NCBI GenBank assembly: GCA_021413445.1
Contig: JAIOQI010000013.1
Location: forward strand, 1-34,365
Source: Alphaproteobacteria bacterium
Lineage (GTDB): Bacteria > Pseudomonadota > Alphaproteobacteria > Micavibrionales > UBA2020
Length of the DNA stretch: 34,365 bases
Direction: 5' to 3'
This document shows, piece by piece, positions 8,340-16,415 of this stretch. Each line of letters begins with the position of its first letter. Within the stretch, counting starts at the first letter, position 1. The translations under genes and the position numbers were made by a program. The notes beneath the pieces are model-generated. The model was not told where the DNA came from. It did not search any database and saw only the letters and a list, made by a program, of their open reading frames with translations.

Positions 8340-9273
8340 TCCCGTTCGGCTCTTTGCCCACCGGTATTGTTTTCACCACCGCCATTTTTTCCACATCGAT
8401 CACGGACACGGTGCCGTCATAAACGTTGGTCACAAAAACAGTTTTGGCATCCGCCGCCACGGCCACGCCGTGCGGCCCCTGACCGGCGGGAATAACGGCC
8501 AAAAGCTCCCCCTTCAAAAGATCAATCACCGTGACCGTTTTGCCGGGATTCTCCCGGCTGCCCTGATTGGCGACAAATAATTTATCTCCGGCGACAAAAA
8601 GCTGCACCGGTGTTTCGCCAACGGTGATTTTTTTGATGACGGCGCGCCCGGCGACATCCAGCACGGCCACGGCATTGTCGCCATTCAGGGAGACATACAC
8701 CGTTTTTCCGTCCGGCGTCACGGCCACCTGCACCGGCTTTTTGCCTGCCGCAACCCGTGCTATTTCCTTTAGCTCCGTCACGGAAAGGATGGAAACCGTG
8801 CCTTCCTCCATGTTCGCCACGTAGATTTCTTTCCCGTCGGGGCTCATCCGCAGGCCGTGCGGGAATTTTCCGACCGGGATTTTCTTCTCCACCCTGCCGG
8901 CGTCAAGGTCAATCACGGCGACCGCATCCTCGCCGGACAAAGTGACATAGGCCTTTTTCCCTTCCCGGTCCGCAACCACATGCGCCGGATGTTTCCCCGC
9001 CGCGATTGTTTTGACAAGGCTTCCTTTTGGATCCAGAACAAGCAGCGCGCCCTCCATCCCCGTGATCAGGACAAACCCCCTCTTCCCGGCGATGTCTATA
9101 TTATGCGGCATGGCGGAAAGCGGCACGCTGACGCTTTCACCGTTTCCCGGCCATGCGATGATGCTGACGGAAGAGTCTCCCTCATTGGCGGTATAAATCG
9201 TTTCAGCCCGCAGTTTCAGCGGAAAAAATAAAATCACCAGCGCCGCCAGCCGGAAAATGTTATTGGATTTCAT
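8302..9273 (-). CDS. Secreted YVTN-repeat beta-propeller protein
   Basis: Exported protein of 323 residues with a signal peptide ending near LRAE (about residue 23). The rest consists of about seven repeats of roughly 40 residues carrying YVTN-like strands (YTANEGDSSVSII, YVTLSGEDAVAVIDL, YVANMEEGTVSIL, FVTNVYDGTVSVIDV), each with a P-H-G or P-V-Q turn. This is the YncE/40-residue beta-propeller family, usually periplasmic; substrates are mostly unknown. No haem-binding CxxCH is present, so it is not a cytochrome. GGGAGG lies 7 bases before the ATG. Its 3' end overlaps the convergent regulator gene by 38 bases. An FNR box lies 51-64 bases upstream of the start, with a TAGAAT hexamer between, so oxygen-limited expression is plausible. 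Confidence 0.88.
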   Translation of the reverse strand: MKSNNIFRLAALVILFFPLKLRAETIYTANEGDSSVSIIAWPGNGESVSVPLSAMPHNIDIAGKRGFVLITGMEGALLVLDPKGSLVKTIAAGKHPAHVVADREGKKAYVTLSGEDAVAVIDLDAGRVEKKIPVGKFPHGLRMSPDGKEIYVANMEEGTVSILSVTELKEIARVAAGKKPVQVAVTPDGKTVYVSLNGDNAVAVLDVAGRAVIKKITVGETPVQLFVAGDKLFVANQGSRENPGKTVTVIDLLKGELLAVIPAGQGPHGVAVAADAKTVFVTNVYDGTVSVIDVEKMAVVKTIPVGKEPNGITASGQQGVSLP

Positions 9274-9323
9274 GGAAGTGCCTCCCGTTGTTCACAGCCT
9301 ATTCTATCCCTTACCCGCCAAAA

Positions 9324-9337
9324 TTGATCTACATCAA
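9324..9337. promoter_or_regulatory. Perfect FNR-type operator upstream of nrdD
   Basis: TTGATCTACATCAA is an exact TTGAT-N4-ATCAA palindrome in the divergent region between nrdD and the beta-propeller gene. For nrdD a class II promoter would put the -10 at TACTTT (9360-9365) and the start near 9372. For the propeller gene the minus-strand hexamer TAGAAT sits a few bases closer than ideal. The sequence is seen; use by the neighbouring Crp/Fnr protein is inferred from its ETFSR recognition motif. Confidence 0.88.
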
Positions 9338-9451
9338 TTTCGCGTTACAGCCTATATGGTACTTTTTATTCTGGGGGCACAACATCTTGTGTCAGTACGC
9401 TGAAAAAACTTCAACGCAACAACATTTGCGTATTTGGGGAGCGCTCTATCC

Positions 9452-11446
9452 ATGTCAGAAGCAAGCATCATCCGCACGGCACAGCAAGCCATCCACGACA
9501 ACATCGTCAAGATTTTCGGCGGCACGAAAGTCGATTGCAGCGAGGCCGTCTCCGAATATATTTCCGAGAGCGACTGGCGCATCAAGGCCAATGCCAATAC
9601 CGGCTATTCCAACGCCGGGCTCATCAGCAACGTCGCGGGCAAGGTCATCGCCAATTACTGGCTCGACGAAGTCTATTCCGCCGAGGAAGGGCTGGCGCAC
9701 CGCCACGCCGACTACCACATTCACGACCTCGACTGCCTGACCGGCTATTGCGCCGGCTGGTCGCTGCGCGCGCTGCTCAATGAGGGCTTCAACGGCTTGG
9801 CGGGTCGCGTCTCCAGCCGCCCGCCCAAACATTTCCGCGAGGCGCTCGGGCAAATGGCCAATTTCCTCGGCATCCTGCAATCCGAATGGGCAGGGGCGCA
9901 GGCTTTCAGCAGCTTCGACACCTATCTCGCGCCCTATGTTTTTTACGACCGCCTGTCGTTCAAGGAGGTCAAGAAGGCGATCAAGCAGTTCGTCTATAAC
10001 CTGAACGTGCCCGCCCGCTGGGGGCAATCGCCTTTCACCAACATCACCCTCGACATCAACACGCCGGAAGACTTGGCGAAACAGGCCCCCACCAAAAATG
10101 ATTTGCACCTGTTCAGGGGCATGGACAATGCAGAGCTGCTGGCCGAGGCGCAAAAACGCGACATGGGCATACGCTCGCTGGAAGACATGACCTACGCTCA
10201 TTTCGCGCCGGAAATGGAAATGATCGATATTGCTTATTATGAAGTGATGACAGAAGGCGACTCCACCGGCCAGCCCTTCACCTTCCCGATACCGACCGTC
10301 AATATCACCGAGGACTTCGACTGGGACAGCAAAGTCGCGCAGGCGATCTTCGAGAACACCGCCAAGGTCGGCAGTTCCTACTTCCAGAACTTCGTCGGCA
10401 GCCAGTGGAAGCGCAACGACAAAGGCGAAAAAGTCGCCAATCCCGACGCCTATTCCCCCGGCGCGGTGCGCTCGATGTGCTGCCGCCTGCAGCTCGACCT
10501 GCGCGAACTGCTGAAACGCGGCAACGGCCTGTTCGGTTCCGCCGAGATGACCGGCTCGATTGGGGTCGTCACCCTCAACATGGCGCGGCTCGGCCACCGC
10601 TTCAAGGGGGATTTACAGGGGCTGATGACGGAGCTGGAGCGGCTGATGGACCTGGCCAAATCGACGCTGGAGAAGAAGCGCGTCTTTGTGCAGAAAATGT
10701 ACAACCGCGGGCTCTATCCCTACACCGCGCGCTACCTGCCCTTCCTCCGCAACCACTTCAGCACCATCGGCGTAAACGGCATGAACGAGATGATCCGCAA
10801 CTTCACCGGCGACATGCTTGACATCACCGATAGCGCCGGCATCAGGATGTCCGTCGCCGTCCTCGACCACATGCGCGCCCGCATCCGGCAGTACCAGCAG
10901 GAGACCGGCAACCTCTACAACCTCGAGGCCACTCCCGCCGAGGGCACCACCTACCGTTTCGCCAAGGAAGATAAAAAGCGCTTTCCCGACATTCTCCAGG
11001 CGGGTTCCGGCGAGAATGTCTATTACACCAACTCCTCGCAAATCCCGGTCGGATATACCGACGACCCCTTCGAGGCGCTGGAGCTGCAAAACACGCTGCA
11101 ATGCAAATACACCGGCGGCACCGTGCTGCACCTTTACATGAACGAGAAGCTGTCCAGCGCGGACGCCTGCAAGCGCTTCGTCAAAACCGTGCTGGAAAAT
11201 TACCAGCTGCCCTATATCACCGTGACGCCGGTCTTCTCGACCTGCGACACCCATGGATACCTGAGCGGCGAAAAGCCGGAATGCCCGTCCTGCGGCAAGA
11301 AAACCAATGTCTGGACCCGCGTGATGGGTTACTTCCGCCCCGTCTCCAGCTTCAACCTCGGCAAAAAGGGCGAGCACCGGGAAAGAAAACATTTCCTGGA
11401 AAGACGCGCCGAATGCGGAGACCTGTTCCATGCTGCCGATCTATAG
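9452..11446 (+). CDS. nrdD: Anaerobic ribonucleoside-triphosphate reductase (class III)
   Basis: Oxygen-sensitive glycyl-radical enzyme that makes dNTPs from NTPs. It has 664 residues from the ATG at 9452, which has GGGGAG about 10 bases upstream; an in-frame TTG at 9434 is less likely. Conserved blocks include HIHDLDCLTGYC (C95, C100) and RSMCCRLQLDL. A C-terminal zinc site follows, with C598, H601, C611 and C614 (CDTHGYLSGEKPECPSCG). The glycyl radical motif RVMGY has Gly near 626. Only about 30 residues precede the first catalytic block, so the usual N-terminal ATP-cone (about 90 residues, allosteric activity control) is absent. The last 17 bases overlap nrdG. An FNR box at 9324-9337 suggests induction when oxygen falls. 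Confidence 0.95.
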   Translation: MSEASIIRTAQQAIHDNIVKIFGGTKVDCSEAVSEYISESDWRIKANANTGYSNAGLISNVAGKVIANYWLDEVYSAEEGLAHRHADYHIHDLDCLTGYCAGWSLRALLNEGFNGLAGRVSSRPPKHFREALGQMANFLGILQSEWAGAQAFSSFDTYLAPYVFYDRLSFKEVKKAIKQFVYNLNVPARWGQSPFTNITLDINTPEDLAKQAPTKNDLHLFRGMDNAELLAEAQKRDMGIRSLEDMTYAHFAPEMEMIDIAYYEVMTEGDSTGQPFTFPIPTVNITEDFDWDSKVAQAIFENTAKVGSSYFQNFVGSQWKRNDKGEKVANPDAYSPGAVRSMCCRLQLDLRELLKRGNGLFGSAEMTGSIGVVTLNMARLGHRFKGDLQGLMTELERLMDLAKSTLEKKRVFVQKMYNRGLYPYTARYLPFLRNHFSTIGVNGMNEMIRNFTGDMLDITDSAGIRMSVAVLDHMRARIRQYQQETGNLYNLEATPAEGTTYRFAKEDKKRFPDILQAGSGENVYYTNSSQIPVGYTDDPFEALELQNTLQCKYTGGTVLHLYMNEKLSSADACKRFVKTVLENYQLPYITVTPVFSTCDTHGYLSGEKPECPSCGKKTNVWTRVMGYFRPVSSFNLGKKGEHRERKHFLERRAECGDLFHAADL

Positions 11447-12179
11447 CATCACCCCCTTCACGCTGCTGGACTTCCCCGGGCAGACCGCCTGTATCGTCTG
11501 GTTTTCCGGCTGCAACATGCGCTGCGGCTATTGCCACAACCCGGAGATCGTCAAGGGCAAGGGAAAAGGTACGGCTGAACAGGTGCTGGCGTTTCTGGAG
11601 AAACGAAAAGGTCTTCTGGATGGCGTGGTGCTGTCCGGCGGCGAGGCTGCCCTTTACAAGGGCATTGTTACTTTCGCCGCACAAATAAAACGCCTCGGCT
11701 ATGCCGTCAAGCTGGACACCAACGGCACCCGCCCCGATATTGTTCAGGAGATGCTGCAAAACAATCTTCTCGATTATGTGGCGCTCGATTACAAGGCGCC
11801 AGCGTCAAAATATAAAAAAGTGACGGCGACGCATCTGTTCAGGCATTTCGATGAAACGCTGTCGCGCCTCTGCTGGCAGGACAAGGTGCCATTTGAAGTG
11901 CGCACCACCGTGCATACGGATTTTCTGGGCGAAAATGACATCGGCAGCATCATGGAAGACCTCTCCGCGCGGGGATACCGGGGCGTTTATTACGTTCAAA
12001 ATTACGTGAACAATAACAAACCCGTCCTGGGAAACCTGCCCGCCCAGAAGCAGATGCTCGATATCAGCAAACTCCCGCCGCCCCGGGGGTTCACTCTCGA
12101 ATTCCGGAACTTTCAGGCGAACGCGCCCCAAAAAGATGGGAAAAATCCCCATATTTTCCCCGATAAACAGGGAAGCTGA
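11430..12179 (+). CDS. nrdG: Anaerobic ribonucleotide reductase activating protein, NrdG2 type
   Basis: Radical SAM enzyme that generates the glycyl radical on NrdD. It has 249 residues, longer than the ~155-residue E. coli NrdG. The opening PFTLLDFPGQTACIVWFSGC is that of the longer NrdG2 subfamily. The 4Fe-4S/SAM motif is C28-x3-C32-x2-C35 (CNMRCGYC), followed by the SGGE motif near 69-72 and a strand typical of SAM binding (KLDTNGTRPD). The start codon lies inside the end of nrdD with GGAG about 10 bases upstream, so the pair is translationally coupled. The extra C-terminal residues (from about 200) have no motif I recognise. Confidence 0.94.
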   Translation: MLPIYSITPFTLLDFPGQTACIVWFSGCNMRCGYCHNPEIVKGKGKGTAEQVLAFLEKRKGLLDGVVLSGGEAALYKGIVTFAAQIKRLGYAVKLDTNGTRPDIVQEMLQNNLLDYVALDYKAPASKYKKVTATHLFRHFDETLSRLCWQDKVPFEVRTTVHTDFLGENDIGSIMEDLSARGYRGVYYVQNYVNNNKPVLGNLPAQKQMLDISKLPPPRGFTLEFRNFQANAPQKDGKNPHIFPDKQGS

Positions 12180-12271
12180 CCCTTGAGAAGGGGCTGCCCG
12201 CATGCTATTGCATGCCGGTAATTATCTTGATGCCAAAAATATAACTGCTAATTTAATAAAAAAGGTTAGCC

Positions 12272-13273
12272 GTGGTAAAAAAAGCAAAAATACTGGCGGT
12301 CGATGATGAGCCCCTCAACCTGGACATCATGTCCCGTTACCTTGAAAAAGAGGGCTTCGAGGTCATCGCGGCGAACGACGGGGACGAGGCGCTGGAAAAA
12401 CTCAAAGCCCACCCCGATACCGACGTCATCCTGCTTGACCGCATGATGCCGCGCATGGACGGCATGGAGGTGCTGGCGCAAATAAAAAAGACGCCGGAGC
12501 TGAAAGACATCCCGGTCATCATGCAGACGGCGGCGGCGGGCAGCACGGAGGCCTTTGAAGGCTCGATTGCGGGAGTCTATTACTACCTGACCAAGCCCTA
12601 TGAAGAGTTTGTGCTGGTCGCGCTGGTCAAGTCCGCCCTGAAAGATTCCTTGTGCATGAAGGAAGCCCGGCTGGCGGAAACGGCCATGCTGGAAAGCGAA
12701 GAGCTTTTCCGCACCCTGGCGAACAGCCTTCCCCAGCTGGTATGGATGGCCGACGATCAGGGCCGGGTCTCCTGGTGCAACCGGCGCTGGCTGGATTATT
12801 CCGGCATGGCGATGAAGGACCTGGAAGGCTGTTGCTGGCTGAAGCTGCTGCATCCGGATCACTTTCAGCGGAGCGCCGACAAGGCAAAACGCTGCTTTGA
12901 CGCCGGCAATATCTGGGAAGATGCCTTTCCCCTCCGCGGCAGGGACGGAAAATACCGGCGCTTCCTTTTACACGCCATTCCCATCCGGGACGGGCAGGAA
13001 AAGATTCTGCACTGGTTCGGCTCCGCCACCGACATCACGGATATCCCCGAAAACAGCCCCTCCGCCCACAACGCCTTCAAGCTCACGGCCCGCGAGATAG
13101 AGGTTCTGGTCTGGGCCTCAAGGGGGAAATGCCGGCGCGATACGGCCGCCATCCTCAATATCAGCGCGGATACCGTGAAAGCCCACATCGAAAAAGCGCG
13201 GCAAAAACTGGATGCCGCCAACATCGCCCAGGCCATCGCCAAAGCGTTCATCTATGGCCTGATTAAGCCGTAG
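12272..13273 (+). CDS. Response regulator: receiver-PAS-LuxR HTH
   Basis: Two-component output protein of 333 residues. The receiver domain (1-120) has acidic pocket D11/D12, phospho-acceptor D56 (VILLDRMMP), T86 and K108. A PAS domain follows at about 142-258 (ELFRTLANSLPQLVWMADDQG). The LuxR/FixJ-type DNA-binding helix-turn-helix is at about 268-330 (KLTAREIEVLVWASRGK, then SADTVKAHIEKARQKL). The start is GTG with AAAGG about 6 bases upstream. A PAS domain between receiver and HTH is less common than simple NarL/FixJ architecture and suggests a second input. The receiver closely matches the stand-alone receiver at 16416-16796, with the same positions for D56 and K108. The kinase at 14129 is a plausible partner; this is inferred from proximity. 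Confidence 0.92.
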   Translation: MVKKAKILAVDDEPLNLDIMSRYLEKEGFEVIAANDGDEALEKLKAHPDTDVILLDRMMPRMDGMEVLAQIKKTPELKDIPVIMQTAAAGSTEAFEGSIAGVYYYLTKPYEEFVLVALVKSALKDSLCMKEARLAETAMLESEELFRTLANSLPQLVWMADDQGRVSWCNRRWLDYSGMAMKDLEGCCWLKLLHPDHFQRSADKAKRCFDAGNIWEDAFPLRGRDGKYRRFLLHAIPIRDGQEKILHWFGSATDITDIPENSPSAHNAFKLTAREIEVLVWASRGKCRRDTAAILNISADTVKAHIEKARQKLDAANIAQAIAKAFIYGLIKP

Positions 13274-13299
13274 ATTCATAACAGCGCCATCTCATACCC

Positions 13300-13309
13300 C
13301 CCAATTGGG
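13300..13309. promoter_or_regulatory. Palindrome CCCAATTGGG, candidate operator
   Basis: A perfect 10-base palindrome inside ATACCCCCCAATTGGGTAAT, lying 27 bases after the response-regulator stop and 115 bases before the RHH gene start. It has no T-run, so it is not an obvious terminator. A dyad of this size suits a dimeric LuxR-type regulator such as the adjacent one. That binding is a guess. Confidence 0.35.
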
Positions 13310-13424
13310 TAATAGGCCCACCGGCGGGGCTTGTGCTTTATTGTCAATGCCGCGCTTTTATTTTGGCGGGCGTCTGACTGCTATCCTCTAATTAATAATG
13401 AAAAAAATTGTAAGGAGATTGAGC

Positions 13425-13754
13425 ATGCCGGAGATTTCTTCCCCTCAAAACACCGCCATAGCATACACCCCTCCGGCGCCGAAGCTGGCGCCGGTCGCCC
13501 TGCAGCAAAAGAATGTCCGCATCCATGAACATCGCACCAGCATCCGCCTTGAACCGGCGATGTGGAATGCCCTGAACGAGATCGCGGCGCTCGAGGGACG
13601 CACCGTCCATGACTTGTGCAGCTCCGTCCATGACCTGAAAGAGCGCGGCGCGTCCTTTACTGCATCGCTGCGGGTTTTCATGATGGAATATTACCGTTCC
13701 GCCATGATGACATACCGTCAGGCAACCCCGGCGGTCGAAAGCGCCTCTGCGTAA
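13425..13754 (+). CDS. Small ribbon-helix-helix (RHH_4-like) protein
   Basis: Protein of 109 residues whose core (about 34-95) reads HEHRTSIRLEPAMWNALNEI, then EGRTVHDL and a C-terminal helix ending MMEYYRSA. This matches the RHH_4 family common in alphaproteobacteria, in which a short beta strand and two helices form a dimeric DNA-binding unit. Residues 1-33 are proline- and alanine-rich and probably flexible. I chose the ATG at 13425 because TAAGGAG lies 7 bases upstream; an ATG at 13398 lacks such a site. Targets are unknown. It sits between a response regulator and a histidine kinase, so a part in that circuit is possible but unproven. Confidence 0.85.
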   Translation: MPEISSPQNTAIAYTPPAPKLAPVALQQKNVRIHEHRTSIRLEPAMWNALNEIAALEGRTVHDLCSSVHDLKERGASFTASLRVFMMEYYRSAMMTYRQATPAVESASA

Positions 13755-13788
13755 ACGATAGGGCGCCTCCCGCCGTCATCCCCCAAAA

Positions 13789-13830
13789 CGAATCCGACCC
13801 CGGGCATTCGAGCTCGGGGTCGATGATTCG
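13789..13830 (+). terminator. Strong hairpin downstream of the RHH gene
   Basis: CGAATC-CGACCCCG pairs with CGGGGTCG-(AT)-GATTCG: a 14-pair stem with one 2-base bulge and a 12-base loop, 34 bases past the RHH stop. No T-run follows, so it could be a Rho-assisted terminator, a 3' mRNA stabiliser or one copy of a palindromic repeat. Confidence 0.5.
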
Positions 13831-13867
13831 TGCTGTTCTGTAAAAACCAAGTACCAGAAGCGCAAGT

Positions 13868-13924
13868 GGGAAGGAAAGTTATCCCCCGCAGGGGGCAGGC
13901 GGAAAATCCGTCAACCTTCTTCCC
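13868..13924 (+). other. Possible three-way-junction RNA in the kinase leader region
   Basis: A closing helix (GGGAA/TTCCC and GAAGG/CCTTC) encloses two hairpins: CCCCC-GCA-GGGGG (13883-13895) and CGGA-AAA-TCCG (13900-13910). It lies about 205 bases before the MHYT kinase start in a gap of 374 bases with no convincing gene. I do not recognise a known riboswitch class. The rest of the gap (13925-14128) is AT-rich with no clear motif. Confidence 0.3.
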
Positions 13925-14128
13925 TTACATGCATTCTTTTAGCATATCAAAAATGTATGAATTTTTTATTAATTCGTGCTATGTATGTGCGCTGCGAATC
14001 AATACACAAATGGTACGATATAGCTGTCGCATCTAAATTATAATTGAATTGCAAATAGTTAAGCGCGCAGCCGGCAATAAAAATAAACTTTAAAAATCAG
14101 AAACCGCTTATTACGAAGTAATTATGAT

Positions 14129-16402
14129 ATGAACTTTTTTATCCGTCATGCTCAGATTCCTGCCGCCGCTTTGTACGGGCATTACGACTGGGCGCTGGTC
14201 CTGCTTTCCTTCGCCGTGGCGGCGACGGCGTCGTATCTGGCCCTGGCCATCCTGGCCAAAATAACTCCCGAGAATCACCAAAGCCGGAAGCGCGGATGCC
14301 TTCTGGGCGCCGTGGTCATGGGCAACGGCATCTGGTCGATGCATTTTATCGGCATGCTCGCCTACAAGATGCATATGACGCATAGCTACGACCCGGGGCT
14401 GACGATGCTGTCCATGGCGATTGCCATCGCCTCCTCATGGATCGTATTTTGCAACATCATCTGCACCTGCCGGAAATTAACGCTGAAAACCATTTGCCTC
14501 TGCGCATCAACGATGGGCATCGGCATTGCCGCCATGCATTATACCGGCATGACGGCGATGCAGATGGAAGGGGAGATACGCTATCTTCCGCTCCCCTTCT
14601 CCCTCTCCATCGCAATAGCGGTCGTCGCCTCCGGCGCCGCCACGATGATCGTGCGGCGGGTATCGGAATCCCCAAAGCATCCCCAGCTCCTGCAAATACT
14701 TGCCGCCCTTGCCCTTGGTATCGCCGTCTGCGGCATGCATTATACCGGCATGGCGGCGGCGGTTTTTATTCCCGCCGCGGAGAGCGGGATGAATGCCCGT
14801 CAGGACCATGCCTCGCTGATCGGTTTTGTGCTGGGGGCGAACATCCTCATCCTTCTGGGCGCGGCATTCTCCACGATGATGGGCTTTATCGGCAAGAGAA
14901 GGATGCCGATCAGCTTCAAGATGCTCCTGCCGATAACCATCGGCGCCGTGGTTGTTTTTTCCTGCTCCTGGTTCCTGATCCGGCAAAGCGCCTGGGACAG
15001 CATGGTCGAACAGGTCCGCCTCCGCGCAGAAACCATGGCGCTCGGCATCAACGAGCTGATCCGGATCGAAGGGGACTCCCCCGCTTTTGCCCGCTGGATA
15101 AGCGCGCGCGGCAAAGAATATGACATAGACAACATCGCCATCAGCCTGCCCGGCTCCAAAAAAATAATCGCCAGCGTCGGGGATGAAACCGTAACGGCGC
15201 CCACCCTTGAGGAAGAAATATCCGCCCGCTTTCATGACCCGGCCCTGACGGAAGCCGTGCGCCAGGGCAAACCGCAGCACGGATTGTTCGTCAACCGTTT
15301 GCACGATCACCTGGATTATCTATACACCATACCCACCGCGATCAGGCTGGGCGGCAGCGCCCAGGACACGCCCGCCGTCATCTTCATCCAGATAGAACTC
15401 AACCCCTACGCCGAGATGCTGGAGCGGGAAATGCGCAAGACCGGCCTTCTGATGGCGGGCGGCAGCATCGTTTTTATCTGCTTCATGTATTTCCTGCTGC
15501 GGCGCATCGTCCTGGAGCCGATCCTGAATATCCAGCAGGCCATCCTGCGGCGCGCGGCAGGGCAGAAAACCGCCTATGCGCAGGTCAACAGCTCCGATGA
15601 AATCGGCAGCCTCGCCGAAGCCTTCAACGGCATGCTCGACGCCCTGACGGCGGCGGAAAACGACCGCCTGGCCCGGGAGCGGGCCGAGGCCGCCAACAAG
15701 GCCAAGTCGGAATTCCTCGCCAACATGAGCCACGAACTGCGCACGCCGATGCACGCGATCTTAAGCTATTCCCAGATCGCCCTGAAAACGCTGGAAACGG
15801 GCCTTGACGAAAACCTGAAGAAGTTCCTCGGCAATATCAGGGTCAGCGGCAACCGGCTGCTGTCCCTGCTCAACAACCTGCTCGACCTCTCCAAGCTGGA
15901 GGCGGGGAAAATGGACGCGAAGCTCCGGCCCGGCGACCTGCATCAGGCGCTGGACCACGCCCTGACCGAGCTCCACTCCCTCCTCGGCGAAAAACACCTT
16001 CAGGTGAAAATAACCGGCGCTGATACGGCCGCCGCCTCTGCCGTTCCTCACGACACGGGCCTCATGATACAGGTGTTCATCAACCTGCTGTCGAACGCCG
16101 TCAAGTTTTCCCCGCCGGAAAGCGCCCTCGACATCAAATACGCCCGCACCGACCGGGCGCTGGTCTGCAGCATCGCCAACTCCGGCCCGGCCATTCCGGA
16201 GGATGAACTGGAAACGGTCTTCGAAGCCTTCACCCAGAGCAGCGCGACAAAAACCAAGGCCGGCGGCACGGGACTGGGCCTGTCCATCTGCCGCCAGATC
16301 GTCCACGCCCATCACGGGAAAATCTGGGCGGAAAACTGCCCGGGCGGGGTCGTGTTCCATGTACAGCTCCCCCTTGAGCAACCCACAAAAACCAACAGCT
16401 AG
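14129..16402 (+). CDS. MHYT-domain sensor histidine kinase
   Basis: Membrane sensor kinase of 757 residues. The N-terminal MHYT domain (about 18-255) has seven hydrophobic helices and the three diagnostic motifs MHFIG (71), MHYTG (136) and MHYTG (203). These motifs are proposed to bind copper and sense O2, CO or NO. A second membrane-anchored region follows, with helices at about 264-284 and 438-457 flanking an extracytoplasmic segment (285-437). Next come HAMP (about 458-510), HisKA with phospho-acceptor H535 (SHELRTPMHA) and an HATPase with N-box NLLSNAVKFS and GTGLGLSI. The G1 box reads NSGPAIP, with Asn for the usual Asp, as in some metal-sensor kinases. The ribosome site is weak. The receiver gene follows 13 bases after the stop, so the two form a pair. 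Confidence 0.94.
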   Translation: MNFFIRHAQIPAAALYGHYDWALVLLSFAVAATASYLALAILAKITPENHQSRKRGCLLGAVVMGNGIWSMHFIGMLAYKMHMTHSYDPGLTMLSMAIAIASSWIVFCNIICTCRKLTLKTICLCASTMGIGIAAMHYTGMTAMQMEGEIRYLPLPFSLSIAIAVVASGAATMIVRRVSESPKHPQLLQILAALALGIAVCGMHYTGMAAAVFIPAAESGMNARQDHASLIGFVLGANILILLGAAFSTMMGFIGKRRMPISFKMLLPITIGAVVVFSCSWFLIRQSAWDSMVEQVRLRAETMALGINELIRIEGDSPAFARWISARGKEYDIDNIAISLPGSKKIIASVGDETVTAPTLEEEISARFHDPALTEAVRQGKPQHGLFVNRLHDHLDYLYTIPTAIRLGGSAQDTPAVIFIQIELNPYAEMLEREMRKTGLLMAGGSIVFICFMYFLLRRIVLEPILNIQQAILRRAAGQKTAYAQVNSSDEIGSLAEAFNGMLDALTAAENDRLARERAEAANKAKSEFLANMSHELRTPMHAILSYSQIALKTLETGLDENLKKFLGNIRVSGNRLLSLLNNLLDLSKLEAGKMDAKLRPGDLHQALDHALTELHSLLGEKHLQVKITGADTAAASAVPHDTGLMIQVFINLLSNAVKFSPPESALDIKYARTDRALVCSIANSGPAIPEDELETVFEAFTQSSATKTKAGGTGLGLSICRQIVHAHHGKIWAENCPGGVVFHVQLPLEQPTKTNS

Positions 16403-16415
16403 AAAGTTATCAGTG

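Noticed and set aside
9455..10597. Open frame of 380 codons opposite nrdD
   Set aside because: nrdD carries catalytic, zinc and glycyl-radical motifs; the opposite frame is a codon-bias shadow.
12193..12218. GCATGC-TATT-GCATGC hairpin after nrdG as a terminator
   Set aside because: The stem is short with a mismatch just outside it and there is no T-run, so it is too weak to list.
13830..14036. Possible 68-codon gene in the gap before the MHYT kinase
   Set aside because: No ribosome site, composition not protein-like, and it overlaps the possible structured RNA.
14129..16402. Inactive kinase because the G1 box has Asn instead of Asp
   Set aside because: N-box, glycine-rich lid and phospho-acceptor His are intact, and Asn at this place occurs in active metal-sensor kinases.
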